Notes under the pieces: generated by a model
Told to the model about the DNA's origin: nothing
Database searches by the model: none
The model's input: only the letters and a program-made list of their open reading frames with translations
Shown here: piece by piece, positions 44,663 to 56,728 of the stretch
Position numbering within the stretch: the stretch's first letter is position 1
Layout of the letters: the number at the start of each line of letters is the position of its first letter
Program-made: the position numbers and the translations under genes
NCBI GenBank assembly: GCA_003290165.1
Contig: QNQO01000506.1
Coordinates: forward strand, 1-64,000
Direction of reading: 5' to 3'
Length of the DNA stretch: 64,000 nucleotides
DNA from: Berberis thunbergii
Taxonomy: Eukaryota > Streptophyta > Magnoliopsida > Ranunculales > Berberidaceae

Positions 44663-45990
44663 GAAAAAAAATCAATTAGGAACGACTTATACCATAGCAA
44701 CCAATTTTTATATGTAAAACTTAGCGACAGCTAATATACCGTGGATAAATATTTTTTGTTTATATATTCAAAAAAAACCATTAGGGACAGCTTATACCGT
44801 AGCTACCAATTTTTATTTGTAAAACTTAGCGACAGCTAATATACCGTGGTTAAATATTTTTTGTATATATATATATTATCAAAATAATCCATTAGGAACG
44901 GCTTATACCCTAGCTACCAATTTTTAATTGTAAAACTTAGCGACAACTAATATATCGTGGCTAAATGTTTTTTATGTATATATTTTTTTCAAAAAAAAAC
45001 CCATTGGGGACGGCTTATACCGTAGCTACCAATTTTTATTTCTAAAACTTAGCGACAGCTAATATACCGTGGCTAAATGTTTTTTGTGTATATATATATT
45101 TTTTCAAAAAAAATTCATTAAGGACAACTTATACTGTAGCTACCAAATTTTATTTGTAAAACTTAGCGAAAGCTAATATACTATGGTTAAATATTTTTTG
45201 TGTATCATCATCATCATCATCATCATCAAAGCCCATTTTCGAGATTTTCGGGGTCGACTACATGGATTTTGGTTCTCCAAGCAATGCGATCTTCCCACAT
45301 TTCCTCACTTAATCCAAGCTTAATGATATCTTCATTCACCGTCTTCATCCAAGTTTTCAACGGTCGTCCCCTCCGTCTACACCATCCATTAACTTGTCAA
45401 TCTAAACATTTCTAATTGGCGTCTTGTTTGGTCTCCTCCGCACATGACCAAACCAAGTTAAACGTTTTTCTCTAATTTTTTCCTCTATGGGCGCTACACC
45501 TAAGTATCTCCTAATTCTTTCATTTTTAATTTTATCCTTACGAGTTTTACCACACATCCACCTTAACATACGCATTTCTGCTACTGCCATCCTATGCGTA
45601 TGTTGTCCCGTAGTAGCCCAACATTCTGAACCGTATAGCATGGCTGGTCGAACAATTGTCTTATAACATTTCCCTTTTAGCCTTGCAGGCATCCTTCTAT
45701 CGCATAATACTCCTGACGTCATTCGCCATTCGCAAATTTTGTGTGTATATATATATTAAATTCATTAGGGATGGCTTATACCGTAGCTACCAAAATTTAT
45801 TTGTAAAATTTAGCGACAACTAATATACCGTCGCAAATGCTTTAATTAGCTACAATTTGTTCTAAATTTAGCCACGGTTTTCCCGTGACAAGCACAATTT
45901 TTATGATTATGATCTATGTCAGCTACCAAAAGCATTAGTGATGACATTTTGCCATCGCAAATCTTTTAATTCAATATTAAAAAAGTTTGT
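44580..45990. repeat. Right subterminal tandem array of the second CACTA-like element
   Basis: About six units of around 112 bases begin at roughly 44665, 44780, 44890, 45005, 45118 and 45765. Each has GGCTTATACCGTAGCTACC, TTTGTAAAACTTAGCGACA, AATATACCGTGGCTAAAT and a (TA)n/T-rich spacer. The array is interrupted by the LINE at 45204-45736. Confidence 0.9.
45204..45736 (-). mobile_element. RTE-type LINE fragment, 5'-truncated
   Basis: Minus-strand frame 45722-45402 reads GVLCDRRMPARLKGKCYKTI, VRPAMLYGSECWATTGQHTH, VAEMRMLRWMCGKTRKDKIK and EKIREKRLTWFGHVRRR. This is the conserved C-terminus of RTE-clade reverse transcriptases. The 3' tail on the minus strand is (GAT)n, typical of RTE elements. 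TTTTGTGT at 45196-45203 and 45737-45744 is a plausible target duplication. Only the last part of the RT and the short 3' UTR remain. Confidence 0.88.
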
Positions 45991-46146
45991 GCAGTGCCTA
46001 TGAATTAAATTCAAGTTTACCATGCAAGGTGCAACAGATGCGTCGAAATTTCATAATTAAAATTTTGTTTACATTTATCGATTTACACAAATAAAGTAAA
46101 AAAATATATATATAGTATATACGCTTCGTCCACCCGTAGTTTAGAT

Positions 46147-46688
46147 TAGGGGTGGACATGGGTCGGATGAACCTCATCTCTATCTCATCCCATTCGTTCG
46201 GGATCGGGACGGATTATACCTCATCTCGACCTCGTCAAACCCCAAACGAATTCGAAATGGAACCGAACGGGACATGATGAACATGTACTAAATAGTCTCC
46301 AATCTCAAATGTGAACAATCATGAAGTTTCGTAAGTTCTATTTGACCTAATATATCCAAACTAGAGTTTCTATCTAAACAAAGAGTATCAAATGAAGTTT
46401 TTAAATTTTCAAATAGTAGATGTTTTGATTTAATTTCAACACATCATAAACTTTTATTTAGAAGAGTAGTTTGATTAAAACTAATAATAATAAATATTAA
46501 ATAAATAAGTTCGGGACGGAATTAGAAATCTCTATCCTGATCTCATCTCACCTTAGATCGGGATGAGACGAGATCATGATGAGTTTGATCAATTCAAAAA
46601 ATACCCAACATTTTTTGAAAAGGGATTGGACGGAATTGAGACAGGACCGAAACAAAATCAAGATCAAGGGATGGAATCCCCAACCCTA
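46147..46688. mobile_element. hAT-like MITE
   Basis: Begins TAGGGGTGGACATGGG and ends CCCCAACCCTA, an imperfect terminal inverted repeat. The flanking 8-mers GTTTAGAT (46139-46146) and ATTTAGAT (46689-46696) agree at seven of eight positions, fitting an 8-bp hAT duplication. Internal sequence has repeated GGGATCGGGACGG / CATCTCATCCC blocks and no reading frame. Confidence 0.72.
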
Positions 46689-46902
46689 ATTTAGATAATA
46701 AAAACTCCCCAATATAAGCAAAGTCTGTATTTTAACCCAACAAAGAGCCAAAACCAAAAAAGTGCAAAGGGCAAAAGCAAAGTTTGGCAGATTACTTCAT
46801 CCCCCACCGCTTCACTGACTGCTTCAGACGTTGCTGTTTGCGTGTCAAACCGAAAGCAAAGAAACTCTCTGTTTTGTGTGTGTTTTCAGATATAAAAGCC
46901 CG

Positions 46903-46919
46903 AGAGAGAGAGAGAGAGA
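46903..46919. repeat. (GA)n tract upstream of the E2 gene
   Basis: AGAGAGAGAGAGAGAG about 155 bases before the start codon, probably in the 5' UTR or core promoter. GAGA tracts are common there in plants. Confidence 0.8.
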
Positions 46920-47074
46920 GTCTATAAGGAACAAAATCAATAACTTCAAGTGACCCCCACCCCCAATTCACTCTATTTCTTCCTAATCTGTAATTCAACT
47001 CTAATTCTCTCATCTTCTCCTACTTCTTCTTTTTGAATTCGAATCGAAATCGTGATCGAAGTCTGACGTTGGTG

Positions 47075-50000
47075 ATGGAGGTCAGAAATATCGTTGGGAC
47101 AGACAACACACACCCATCACCACAACAACCATCATCGAAGCAAGTAAAGGCGTCTCCTAACCCCGTTGACACTAATTCGGTCACCCAGAGGTTCGTAATT
47201 CACAACCCCACACCTCAATTTGCTGTTTTTCTTGTTCTTTGGCGTTTGAATTGAATTGGGTTTTCACAGTTTGGTTGATTGAGTTCTCTTTTGCAGGCTT
47301 CAGAAGGAATTGATGTCTCTCATGGTATTTTGTTCTGCCATTTTCTTTAATTTCATTGTTGATGGATCTTCTTCAGTCTAGTATTGATTTTTCGGAATTG
47401 GATTTTTTAGTTGAATCTGCATGAAATATTTGATTTTTGTTAGACTGAATTGGGTTTTCTCTACTGTTGTTGTGGTTTGTTGAGTTGGGTTCTAAGGTTT
47501 GTGTTTCTGAATCTGAGGAAAGAGAGGAGAATTCAAGCAAAATTGAATAAAGAGTTTATGTTCTGTTGATGTATAACCTGAAAGTCATCGTCTTTATCTT
47601 TTTCTCCTACATCCCAATGAAGTAATGTTCAAGGGTTTGCCTACATAGATGGAGATTGGTTTTTCTCCTAGAAATTGAATTGCATGGTTCCATTTTCTAG
47701 GGGTCAATTTGGCCATACCAAATTCCGTATTATGTTTATGGTTGAACAACAACAAGGAATTGAATTTGCGAGTCATGAAATATGTTTGGTAATCCCACAT
47801 AACCCAACCTTGTGGCAAATTGCCCCAATGCCATTCCCGTTTCTGCCTTGGTGAGTTTTTGTGGACTCTAGTTTCGCTCCATTTGCTGCATTTGGGCAAA
47901 GGACTGAAAAGGCGCAAGCAGGCTTTCCCTGGAAAGAGATTTGTTAAAAACCTTATTCTTGTCTTAGTCCAAACTATATGAGGAGCTTGGAGCCTGTCCC
48001 ATTGAATTTTTAGTTTAGATGGAGTTCGTTATGGTACAGTCATGGTTGGTCTATTCTGTTTTATCTCTTGACCAGGGCGCTTCATTTCCCATTTTCTACT
48101 ATATTTGATCAGTCCATGTAAAAACTAAATTATTCTATTTATATACATCTTGATAAATCATATAGGAATTTGGCAGTTGGTTCATTCAAGTTTCACATAT
48201 GGGTTGCATGGAAATCTTATTTGCGGACACTTTTTAAATGAGAGAGATGGATCAGCTGACCTATGGGGTTTTGCCAATGACTATTGCTTGTGAGATTGTT
48301 TATAGTAGTCTTCTCACTATTTAAAGCACCAGTACAAAAGTTCATTCATTTTAATATTTTTAGCTCAACAAATGGTTTAAAACTAGAAGCATTATAGACT
48401 ACATTTTCACAGTTAATTTATGAAGATTTTTAGGGACGAAACATTGTAAAATTGACAGACTTTTAGTGGATGTGGATATGATATTATACTGATGAGATCA
48501 TTCTTACCCATGGCTTTCCTGTGGATGGGAACCCATAGGTAAGGGGATCCCTCTCCTTAAAAAGAGTACCCAATTAAAATACTCCTGATTTTCTATGGAT
48601 GATAACTTGAAGAAGTTTCTTTTTCATGGCATTGTTACAAGTTCTCCATCTTTTAGAATATAAAAATTGAAAAAAATGTCTGAAACTCAATAAAATTAGG
48701 ATTTTAAATCAATGTGAAGCTACGTGACATACAGATTTTAAGATATCATTGATGTTATATGTGGTTGGCATGCCTCTGGACACTCCTCAAACAGTTCCCC
48801 GAACCATTTCTCTATCTTTTTAGCGATTGGAATGATGAACAAAAAGGTTAATGTACTAGGTTGACCTCTGTGCTAATGAATGTAGTTGTCAAAGGATGAA
48901 CATGTCTACGTTTCTTTTTTATTGTCGACATTAGTAATGAATAGAATGGAGGGTGTGAAGGATGACCATGATTTCATAATACAAAAGAACTTATGAGTTC
49001 TGATTTTGAGTAATAATTCAAATGATTTTCATTTACCGTTAATTGAATATTCAAAATAGATATAGTCCAATAATACAAAAGAACTTATGAGTTCTGATTT
49101 TGAGTAATAATTGAAATGATTTTCATTTGCCGTTAATTGAATATTCAAAATAGATATAGTCCAACGACTAATATTTCTTAAAGCAGATCATTTGTACTAC
49201 TGTAAGTATCTGTTGAATGAAATTTCTGCTTTTAGAGCCATATAGCTGTATCCCTGTTAGTTGTGTGATCTCTTCATCTGCAAACTCGGTTTTGTTTTGT
49301 TATCAATATATTTGCCTGTGTTGTTTTGCTTTAAAAAAATGATGCTTGTAACTTTGTACTCCCTAGTTGTATTACATGCTTTTGATTTGTGCATATAGCA
49401 TTGGATCCCTCATGCACACTTTTTTTTTGTTTTTGACAATATTCTGTTTTATAGATGAGCGGAGGCGATCTTGGAGTATCCGCCTTTCCTGAAAGCGAAA
49501 ACATCTTTTCCTGGATTGGCACAATTGAAGGTGGCAAAGGAACTCCTTACGAGGGTTTATCATACAAGCTTTCTTTGCGATTTCCTCTGGACTACCCTTT
49601 CAAGGCCCCACAGGTGAAATTTGAGACCATGTGCTTCCATCCTAATGTTGACCAGTATGGCAACATCTGCTTGGACATTCTTCAGGTATCATTGTCCTGT
49701 CTGCCCGCACTCAGTGCATCACTCTAACATAGACACATCCTATAGACATTTCTAGGGAAGCTGAGTTTACTTTCTTCTTTGATCTCTGCAGGACAAGTGG
49801 TCATCAGCTTATGATTGCAGAACTGTTCTCTTATCCATTCAAAGCCTACTGGGAGGTCTGGTGTCTCTTATACTTTCGTTTTTTGATCATTTGTCTTTTT
49901 TTTAACTTCTAATCTTTGCGTGCACCTAAGCATCTCTTTTTACTTTCTTGCATGCAGAACCAAACATAGATAGTCCTCTCAACAGCTATGCTGCAACACT

Positions 50001-53000
50001 CTGGAGCCATCCAGAAGGTCAGTCGTACAAACATTTTTGTTCATCTATTGTTTCATAGTTCTAGGTGATTTGAAGCCACATAGGATCATAATGAGTACAC
50101 TACATAAATGGTGTTTTGGTGCTCCATCCAGTGTTAGTGAATCGTAAATCGTTTTGTAAATCGTAACGTGTAAGATTTAGATTTAATCGTAAATCGTATC
50201 GTAAATCGTAAGATTTTTTAATTATAATTTATTTATATATATATATATTTATATATATTTACTTCATTTAGGAATATATCATTTCTTTTTACTTACATTA
50301 TTTGTACTCTTTATAGGTTTCAAAATTACCTGAAACTCTGAGGGTGTATTTAATATTTTAATTAACTTTAAGGATGTAAATATGATAAATTAATAACAAA
50401 CAATTAATTAGGGGTCCCTGACCCTGACCTTTGTATATAAGGAACATCAAAAATTTATTCTCATTTTCACAACACAACCCACAACACACAACACACAATC
50501 GATTCAACCTACAGACCTACACAACGAAATCGAAATCGAAATCGATTCAACCTACAGTCATACACAACAAAATCGAGATCGATTCAACCTACAGTCCTAC
50601 ACAATCGATTCAACACACAATCGAAATCGATGCAGCAGAGAGTTGAGATGCAGTCGCAGAGAGATGTCGAGAATCGAGATGCAGCGAGGTGTCTTCTTCT
50701 TCTTCTGGAGCAGATCTGATGCAGCGAGATCCAGATCTGAGAAGGTATGTTCGTTCTTCTTCTTCTTCTTCTTCCCTGTTTGTTTCTGGGTTTTTTTTTT
50801 TTTTTTTTTCTATTGGTATTCCCTGCTGACTCTGATTCTATTGGTATTCCCTGAGAAGGTATGTTTTTTTTTGTTTGATTTTGCTTCTGTTTTTTCTTCT
50901 TCCCGATTTCAATTGGTTCTGCTTTTTTTTTTTTTGATTGTGCGAAACATATAAATCGTAGATTTGTTCTTCAATCGCGATGTACGATTTCACTGCTGAC
51001 TCGGTGACGATTCAGTCCGATTTGGATGAATTCCGATTTTTGGGTCGATTTAAACCGTATGCATGCCGATTCGATTCAGATCGGCGATTTGAATCGCGAT
51101 TTGGACCGATTCGTACAACACTGGCTCCATCAACTTGCAAACGTGTTTTTTTCTTTTCTTTTTGCAGAAGGCAAGTTGGGGTTGAAAGGACTCCACCCTA
51201 TATCATCATCAAAGCCCATTTTCGATATTTTTGGGGTCGGCTACATGGATTTTGGTTCTCCAAGCAATGCGGTTTTCCCACATATCCTCCCCTAATTCAA
51301 GCTCAATGATATCTTCATTCATCGCCTTCATCTAAGTTTTCAACGGTCGTCCCCTCCGTCTACACCATTCATTAACTTGCCAATCTAGACATTTTTTAAT
51401 TGGCGCCGTGCTTGGTCTCCTTCGCACATGACCAAACTAAGTTAAATGTCTTTCTCTAATTTTGTCCTCTATGGGCGCTATACCTAAGTATCGCCTAATT
51501 CCTTCATTTCTAATTTTATCATTACGAGTTTTACCACACATCTATCTTAACATACGCATTTCTGCTAATGTCATCCTATGTTTATGTTGTCCCGTAGTAG
51601 CCCAACATTTTGAACCGTATAGCATGGCTTGTCGAACAATTGTCTTATAGCATTTCCCTTTTAGCCTTGCAGACATTCTTCTATTGCATAATACTCCTGA
51701 CGTCATTCTCCATTTCAATCAACCAACTTTAATACATTTTCTCCAATAGCTCAATTCTTTTGAATTATAGATCCTAGATATCGAAAAGTCTCACACTCGG
51801 GGACCTTTACACCTTCGATCTCAAACACAAGCAAACAAAGGCGGACTTGCCCACACCCCAAAACAAGAGGAAAAACACTAGGCAATCTAGGGATCACTGC
51901 ATCATTGATCAACCTCTCACATTGGCACCCTAGCTACATCTTACATACCATTTCCCTTTAAGAGCCCTGGTCAACTATCCTAGAGAGCTTTTTGACTAGA
52001 GGAGCGAACATCAAACGGTCCACACTTGTTTTCTTAGCTATCTAGTAGATTCTCTATAAATGTGAGAAAAACACGCCTCTTGGAACTTTGTTCTTACTTC
52101 CTGAATACTGTCCATGACCTCCTAACAACTGTCCAACCTCCCAAAAACTCTCCAACACCTCCCAACACCTTCAAGGAGCCTAGGTTCTTTTACAAATGAT
52201 ATCCACCGCTAGCTCAGAATTTGATTGCACCCAAACTCTTTGGTACTCAAGGTCAGCAGCAACTAAGAGGCCTTGAAGCACAGCCCTCATTTCAATAAAA
52301 AGATTGTTCTTCACATTACAGTTCATAGAGTACATCATTAGCACCTGTCCCTGATTAACCCTGAAAAGTGTGGCTCATAGTTGTTGGAGAGAGCCATCAC
52401 TTCAAAACAACATCCTGATGTTTGGGCACCCATTTACAGAACTTTAAAACAGAATGTTGGGGCATCCCATTTACAAAACACAATATCTGAAAGGAAAGAA
52501 AGAAAGTATGAAAAATTCAAGCACTTATGCTTAAGCCTCACTTGAATGAGGAATATGAACTTTTGTTGAGCTCTAGTACTTTATGAGTTTAAGCCTAACA
52601 CCACCAGTATCTTGACCACATTTTTGTTATTTTCAATTTTTTGAGTTTTCCAGAATGTTCTTAGAGATTTTTGTTAACAGAAAACCCTAAATGCTTCTTG
52701 TAGTAATCATCAATTCATCATTAAACTTTACCAATCATTTCAAGTTTATATAAAAAAATTTATGTATGTAAATCTTTTCATGAAATGTTACATTCTATTC
52801 AATTATGGTTAGAATAGTCCACGGTTTCTTTGTTAGATAGGTTGTTTTTATTGTTTTTCTTTATGGGTATTATACACAGATGCTTAAGATGGTCATATTT
52901 TGACAATCACCTAATCGACCAGTATATGTTATACTGACCTTAATTATTTCTAGTTATGCTTTGATATAATTACGTACTTACTATCTTGTGTGTCATTTGC

Positions 53001-53506
53001 TTAACTTAAACTTGACACTAGTAAAGGACTAAAGGTTTATCATTGGAATAGAGGTGACATCAAATTAGCTTAGTTTAACTGTTAGTGTTTCTTTGTAATG
53101 TTTTTTTAAAGATATTTATGTATGACATGTTCATATAGATGCCCGCGCCTCACTAGATAAACCGCTGTAGTTTCAAACCTTTTTTTTTCAATAACCTTGT
53201 GCGCATTAGCATTTGAACCCTGATGGATGGATGGGCACATAAATAAATTTGCATTTCAGTAGCATTAGTGGCTACGTAAGACTGAGATTATTACATGTTC
53301 ATCATTGAAATTTTACTTTTTACCCTTTTAATCTTTAGATGTTACAATTACCTGATATAAAGTCTCAACTCTTTTAAATGTTGATACCATGATCCAATGT
53401 CAAGCTACCTGACAAACTTCTAAATTCGGATCTCCACTTTGGTCATGCAGAGTACAAGAAAATGGTTCAGAAGCAGGTTGTGGATGGGGAAGCCTTTGAC
53501 AGCTGA
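47075..53506 (+). CDS. UBC20: Ubiquitin-conjugating enzyme E2, UBC19/UBC20 (UBE2C/UbcH10) type
   Basis: Six exons join without a frame break: 47075-47190, 47297-47324, 49455-49685, 49792-49855, 49958-50017 and 53451-53506. The N-terminus is an unstructured extension rich in Pro, Ser and Gln (MEVRNIVGTDNTHPSPQQPS), as in UBE2C-type E2s. The UBC fold follows: LQKELMSLMMSGGDLGVSAF, PESENIFSWIGTIEGGKGTP, DYPFKAPQVKFETMCFHPNV, the HPN motif, catalytic Cys in GNICLDILQDKWSSAYDCRT, and LLSIQSLLGEPNIDSPLNSY. The short C-terminus ends VDGEAFDS. Orthologues work with the anaphase-promoting complex to ubiquitinate cyclins. All splice sites are GT-AG. The last intron is 3.4 kb because of a hAT-like and an RTE insertion. 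Confidence 0.93.
48977..49164. repeat. 94-base tandem duplication in E2 intron 2
   Basis: Two adjacent units, each starting TAATACAAAAGAACTTATGA and ending ATAGATATAGTCCAA, differ at about two bases. This indicates a recent duplication. Confidence 0.9.
50129..51123. mobile_element. Non-autonomous hAT-like element in E2 intron 5
   Basis: Ends are CAGTGTTAGTGAATCG and the inverse of CAGTGTTGTACGAATCG. The 8-mer GCTCCATC flanks both sides exactly (50121-50128, 51124-51131), an 8-bp hAT duplication. Subterminal arrays of GTAAATCGTA near the left end and GATTCGAT / CGATTTGAATCG near the right end are probable transposase sites. The middle holds CGAAATCGAAATCGATTCAA repeats and C/T-rich stretches but no transposase. 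Confidence 0.9.
51202..51830 (-). mobile_element. RTE-type LINE fragment, second copy, in E2 intron 5
   Basis: Closely similar to 45204-45736 in the same orientation, with a short (GAT)n tail at 51202-51210. It extends further 5' with coding traces EIEGVKVPECETFRYLGSII, which precede the GVLCDRRMPARLKGK block in RTE reverse transcriptases. The frame is interrupted by several stops, so it is older or more decayed than the other copy. Confidence 0.85.
51831..53450. other. Remainder of E2 intron 5
   Basis: AT-rich with no recognised element or gene. The acceptor before 53451 is preceded by GGTCATGCAG. Confidence 0.5.
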
Positions 53507-54018
53507 TCTGGAGTTTTTAGATTGTGCAGAAGACGTCCATCCTGACATTCTAGTAAAGCAATGCAAAACTTCGAGAAAGAATGCTTCATTCAAGAGTACA
53601 TTGAGAAGAATGTCGTAAATGTCAATAGCAGGCTTTCTTGGGTTAGAATCATCCCAAAGACTAATTCATTTACAAATCCACTTTCCAGTGATATGGACTG
53701 TCCAAATGGTTGAACTTTGTCAATATCATCTTATATAAAATGCACTCAAACTTCTTGATAGGTTTATATTTTTGATGGTGTCTTTTCTGCATTTCATGAA
53801 AATTTTCTTGACTATATCAACTATTCCTCTCACAGGGTTACCAAACCATTGTAGTTATCGTTGAGTTGGGAAGGATAAAAATGGATTTTGACCTTAAATC
53901 AGGAAAGGGTTGCAGAACCTATTCCTAGGAACCATTTGGGATGGATCATCCTTTAATCATTCTCCCCCAAAGCATGAATCAATAGGTTTTGCTCAAGTGG
54001 TATATTTTTTTTTTCTAG
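53507..54018. other. E2 3' UTR and flank
   Basis: Probable 3' UTR of 200-300 bases followed by AT-rich DNA up to the target duplication of the LTR element. No polyadenylation signal was assigned. Confidence 0.45.
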
Positions 54019-54442
54019 ATTTGTGATGCGGGTTTTTAGGGTTCATAATTTGGGTTTCTAGGATTCCTAATTTGCTCTCAAAGTTATTTATCAAATAACT
54101 TATTCGTAATTTTTCAATTTAATTATGATTTTTTAGTTTCTTTTTAGGATCAGACTTTACTTTTTAATTAGGGGGCCTTTTTAGTTTTATTTAATTAGGA
54201 CTGCTTGTTATTTTAGTATATGATTATACTTTTTTTTTTAGGAATATGCTGCTTATTATTAAAATTATTTGAACATTATAAATAAAGCTCTTCCTCAATA
54301 TTGTAGGTGACTTTTAATTTTCATAATTTTGAATTGACATTAGAGATATTTCTCTGTGTTTTGGGCGATTTTTTTGTGTTCTTTTCTGTGAATTTTCTGT
54401 TAGAGCTAGTCTGCAGGATAATCGCTATTATGCTCGGCGTCA

Positions 54443-54457
54443 GTTGGTATCAGAGCT
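54443..54457 (+). other. Primer-binding site of the KEULE-carrying LTR element
   Basis: GTTGGTATCAGAGC right after the 5' LTR; initiator tRNA-Met type. Confidence 0.8.
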
Positions 54458-54493
54458 TCAACATCTTCTTGGAGTGAGATTTCATCAGTTTTC

Positions 54494-55560
54494 ATGGCTC
54501 GTGATCGTCGCGAGCAGGTTCTAAACGAGGAAGTCCTTTACCGTGATCGTAACATTCAGGATGTGATGATTGAAGATTTACATAAGCAAGTTGCAGAGTT
54601 AACCTAGCGTCTAATGGTGCAGGATTTCGAAAATCGTGAGATGAAAGATCACGATTCTGATTTCAATTTCAAAAACCCGTATCACAATCATGCTCGATTC
54701 TGGAAGCGTCGTGGTCGGGAGGATCGTCATGGAGACCTCGAATTCAGAATGAATCTGCTCGAGTTTTTGGTACGTTACAGGCCGAATGATTCATCCCGTA
54801 TGTTTTAGTATAAGGAAGTCCAAGATCGTGTCAGGGTGAAATTGATCACCATCAAAGTCAAAGGCAGAACATTTGTGTGGTGGGAGCAGTTGAAACGAGC
54901 ATGACACAGCAGGGCAAGGCCAAGATCACTAATTGGGAGAAGATGAAGGGTCACTTCCTTCATTACGGCTACACTTAATCCTTATTTCAACAACTTCACT
55001 CGTTGAGGACCGGTTCTGAAGCCTACCAGCGTGCAGTTGCTGTGGAGAAACAATAGAACAGGAGACCAATGATCATAAGTGATCAAAGCAGTCAGCCAGT
55101 TCGCCCTCACGAGTTTCGTTCTACCCAGCAACCACCACAAGTTACTTCTAACTCAAATATTAGATGTTTTCAGATGTGGTGAATAGAAACATAGAGCGAA
55201 TGAGTGCATGAAGCCCACTATTCAGAAGGGAAACAGTCTCTTGATTGAAGAAGACGTGGTAGATGAAACTGAGGAGCTTGGAGAGCCTGTGTATAACGAT
55301 GATGAAGATGGAGATATGTTGTATGGAGATGGCCATGAGACTCTGGTTGTTCGTAAGATTCTACTGACTCCCAAGGGTGATTCAGGGGACGATTGGTTGA
55401 GAACCAATATTTTTCACACGACTTGCACAGTTGCAGATAAAGCTTGCAAGATGATCATTGATAGTGGCAGTTGTGAGAACGTAGTGTTTGAAGCGGTTGT
55501 TCAAAAATTGCGGTTGAAGATAGATTGTCATCCCAAATCGTACAAATTGTCGTGACTGAA
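54494..55560 (+). pseudogene. Gypsy-like gag and protease remnant
   Basis: From ATG at 54494: MARDRREQVLNEEVLYRDRN, then DLHKQVAELT and a stop. Further on: YKEVQDRVRVKLITIKVKGR followed by TFVWWEQLKRA, the capsid motif of Gypsy gag. The protease region lies at 55208-55554 with ACKMIIDSGSCENVVFEAVV and KSYKLS before the break. Several stops and frame changes are present. The zinc-knuckle region near 55170-55210 is damaged. Confidence 0.8.
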
Positions 55561-55570
55561 TAAATGCAGT

Positions 55571-56483
55571 GAGGAGCTCCAAATGGTTCGCTACCATGCT
55601 GCCAAGTCCCTTGATTCGTCGACAATTACTACGTTTCGGGATTTGGTTCCAACAAAGCTTGCTGCTTTTGTATGGAACTGTCTTTCCAAATAAGAAACCT
55701 CTATACCCAACTTCCCTCATACAGAAACATGCGAGTTGCTTATCATGGACAGATCTATAAATCAGTTTGCCCCTGTCATACATGAATGGACATATGATGC
55801 CATGTGCCATGATTTGTTAGATATGGAAGGAAATAAATATGTTCACGAGATTCAAAGCAAATCAGGTGGCCCACCTGAGAAGAAAGAGGTGTTGTTGGAA
55901 GACCATGATCCTGTTTGGCTTGAGCTGCGCCATGCGCATATCGCAAATGCTAGTGAAAGATATGAGAAGATGACCAACTACGTTTCAAAAAACAAAGCTG
56001 CTCAAATATCTTCAAGGAGTGGTGGTGAGCTGTCTACACGAGACCTACAGAAAATGGTTCAAGTTTTGCCACAATACAACGAACAGATAGACGAACTTTC
56101 TCTCCATGTAGAGATTGCTGGAAAATCAATAAAATTATCAGAGAATTAGATCTTAGAGAACTTGGGCAACTGGAGCAGGACCTTGTCTTTGGGGATGCAG
56201 GGACAAAAGAAGTAATCAATTTCCTAAGAACAAAGTAGGACGCAAGTTGCAAAAATAAATTGCAATTGTTAATGATTTACTCATCCGTATACCCTGAGAA
56301 GTTTTAGGGTGACCAGAGTTCGAAGTTGATGCAACTGGCTAGATTATAGCCTGAGGATATGCATGTTGTGCACAACATGAGATTGCTTGAAGGAGCAGCA
56401 TCACCAGATACGGAAAAGACCTCAACAAGGGTTTTTCTATTAAGTTTGATGTTTAGAAGAAAAAGTATGCAGTAAATGAGACA
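55571..56483 (+). pseudogene. KEU: Processed SEC1/KEULE-like (Sec1/Munc18) fragment inside the LTR element
   Basis: One nearly continuous frame: MVRYHAAKSLDSSTITTFRD, LVPTKLAAFVWNCLSK, stop (55691), [100 protein letters not shown], a one-base shift near 56130, [28 protein letters not shown], LLMIYSSVYPEKF-stop-GD, PEDMHVVHNMRLLEGAA, and SIKFDV-stop-KKKYAVN (near 56450). Order and spacing match the middle of plant SEC1/KEULE, which controls syntaxin-mediated vesicle fusion in cytokinesis. About 300 of some 660 residues are represented. No introns interrupt it although plant SEC1 genes have many, so it came from spliced RNA. Four or more stops show it is dead. Confidence 0.9.
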
Positions 56484-56498
56484 TGCCATTTAAAACTA

Positions 56499-56728
56499 AT
56501 GACTTCTTCCCATATGCAGCCCATGCAAATGCGTACTAGACAAGTTATTTCACCAATAGGCCAGCCATCAAGCGATATAGACGTAAATCCATATTTGTCA
56601 GCGGAGATGCAACAGCTAGCAGAGTTTTCTAACCTGATACCGGAGGATCTTATTCCTGGGCTGCCGCTAGAGGATTCCGTTGAAGCTGTTGTGAACTCGA
56701 GGACGAGTTCTTTTCAAGTCGGGGCGAT
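56499..56728 (+). pseudogene. 3' coding tail of the LTR element
   Basis: Frame MTSSHMQPMQMRTRQVISPI followed by SSDIDVNPYLSAEMQQLAEF and VVNSRTSSFQVGAIDAG, which runs into the 3' LTR. The V-N-P-Y-L then N-S-R-T-x-x-F-Q pattern resembles the extreme C-terminus of Gypsy polyproteins (NVxDLSPY, LRTNPFQxGG). Confidence 0.6.

Larger units (their letters stand above)
33443..45996. mobile_element. CACTA-like element without transposase, carrying fragments of four host genes
   Basis: The left end reads CACTACAAAATAAAATTCAG and is followed by 700 bases of repeated units containing CCGTTGCTAAGTTGCAA. The right side is a tandem array of about 112-base units with CTTAGCGACAGCTAATATACC, ending GTTTGTGCAGTG, whose inverse CACTGCACAAA approximates the left end. 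Flanking triplets (ATT and CCT) do not match, so the boundaries are less certain than for the first CACTA element. Between the ends are pieces of a PDR transporter, importin-5, kinesin-5 and a PPR gene, plus a nested Copia and a LINE. No transposase frame was found: a Pack-type, non-autonomous element. Confidence 0.68.

Noticed and set aside
33440..45999. A 3-bp target duplication for the second CACTA-like element
   Set aside because: ATT on the left and CCT on the right do not match, so no duplication is claimed there.
54494..56728. A complete retrotransposon polyprotein in the KEULE-carrying element
   Set aside because: Searched for reverse transcriptase (YVDD/FIDD), RNase H and integrase motifs between the protease and the 3' tail; only SEC1/KEULE-like sequence is there.
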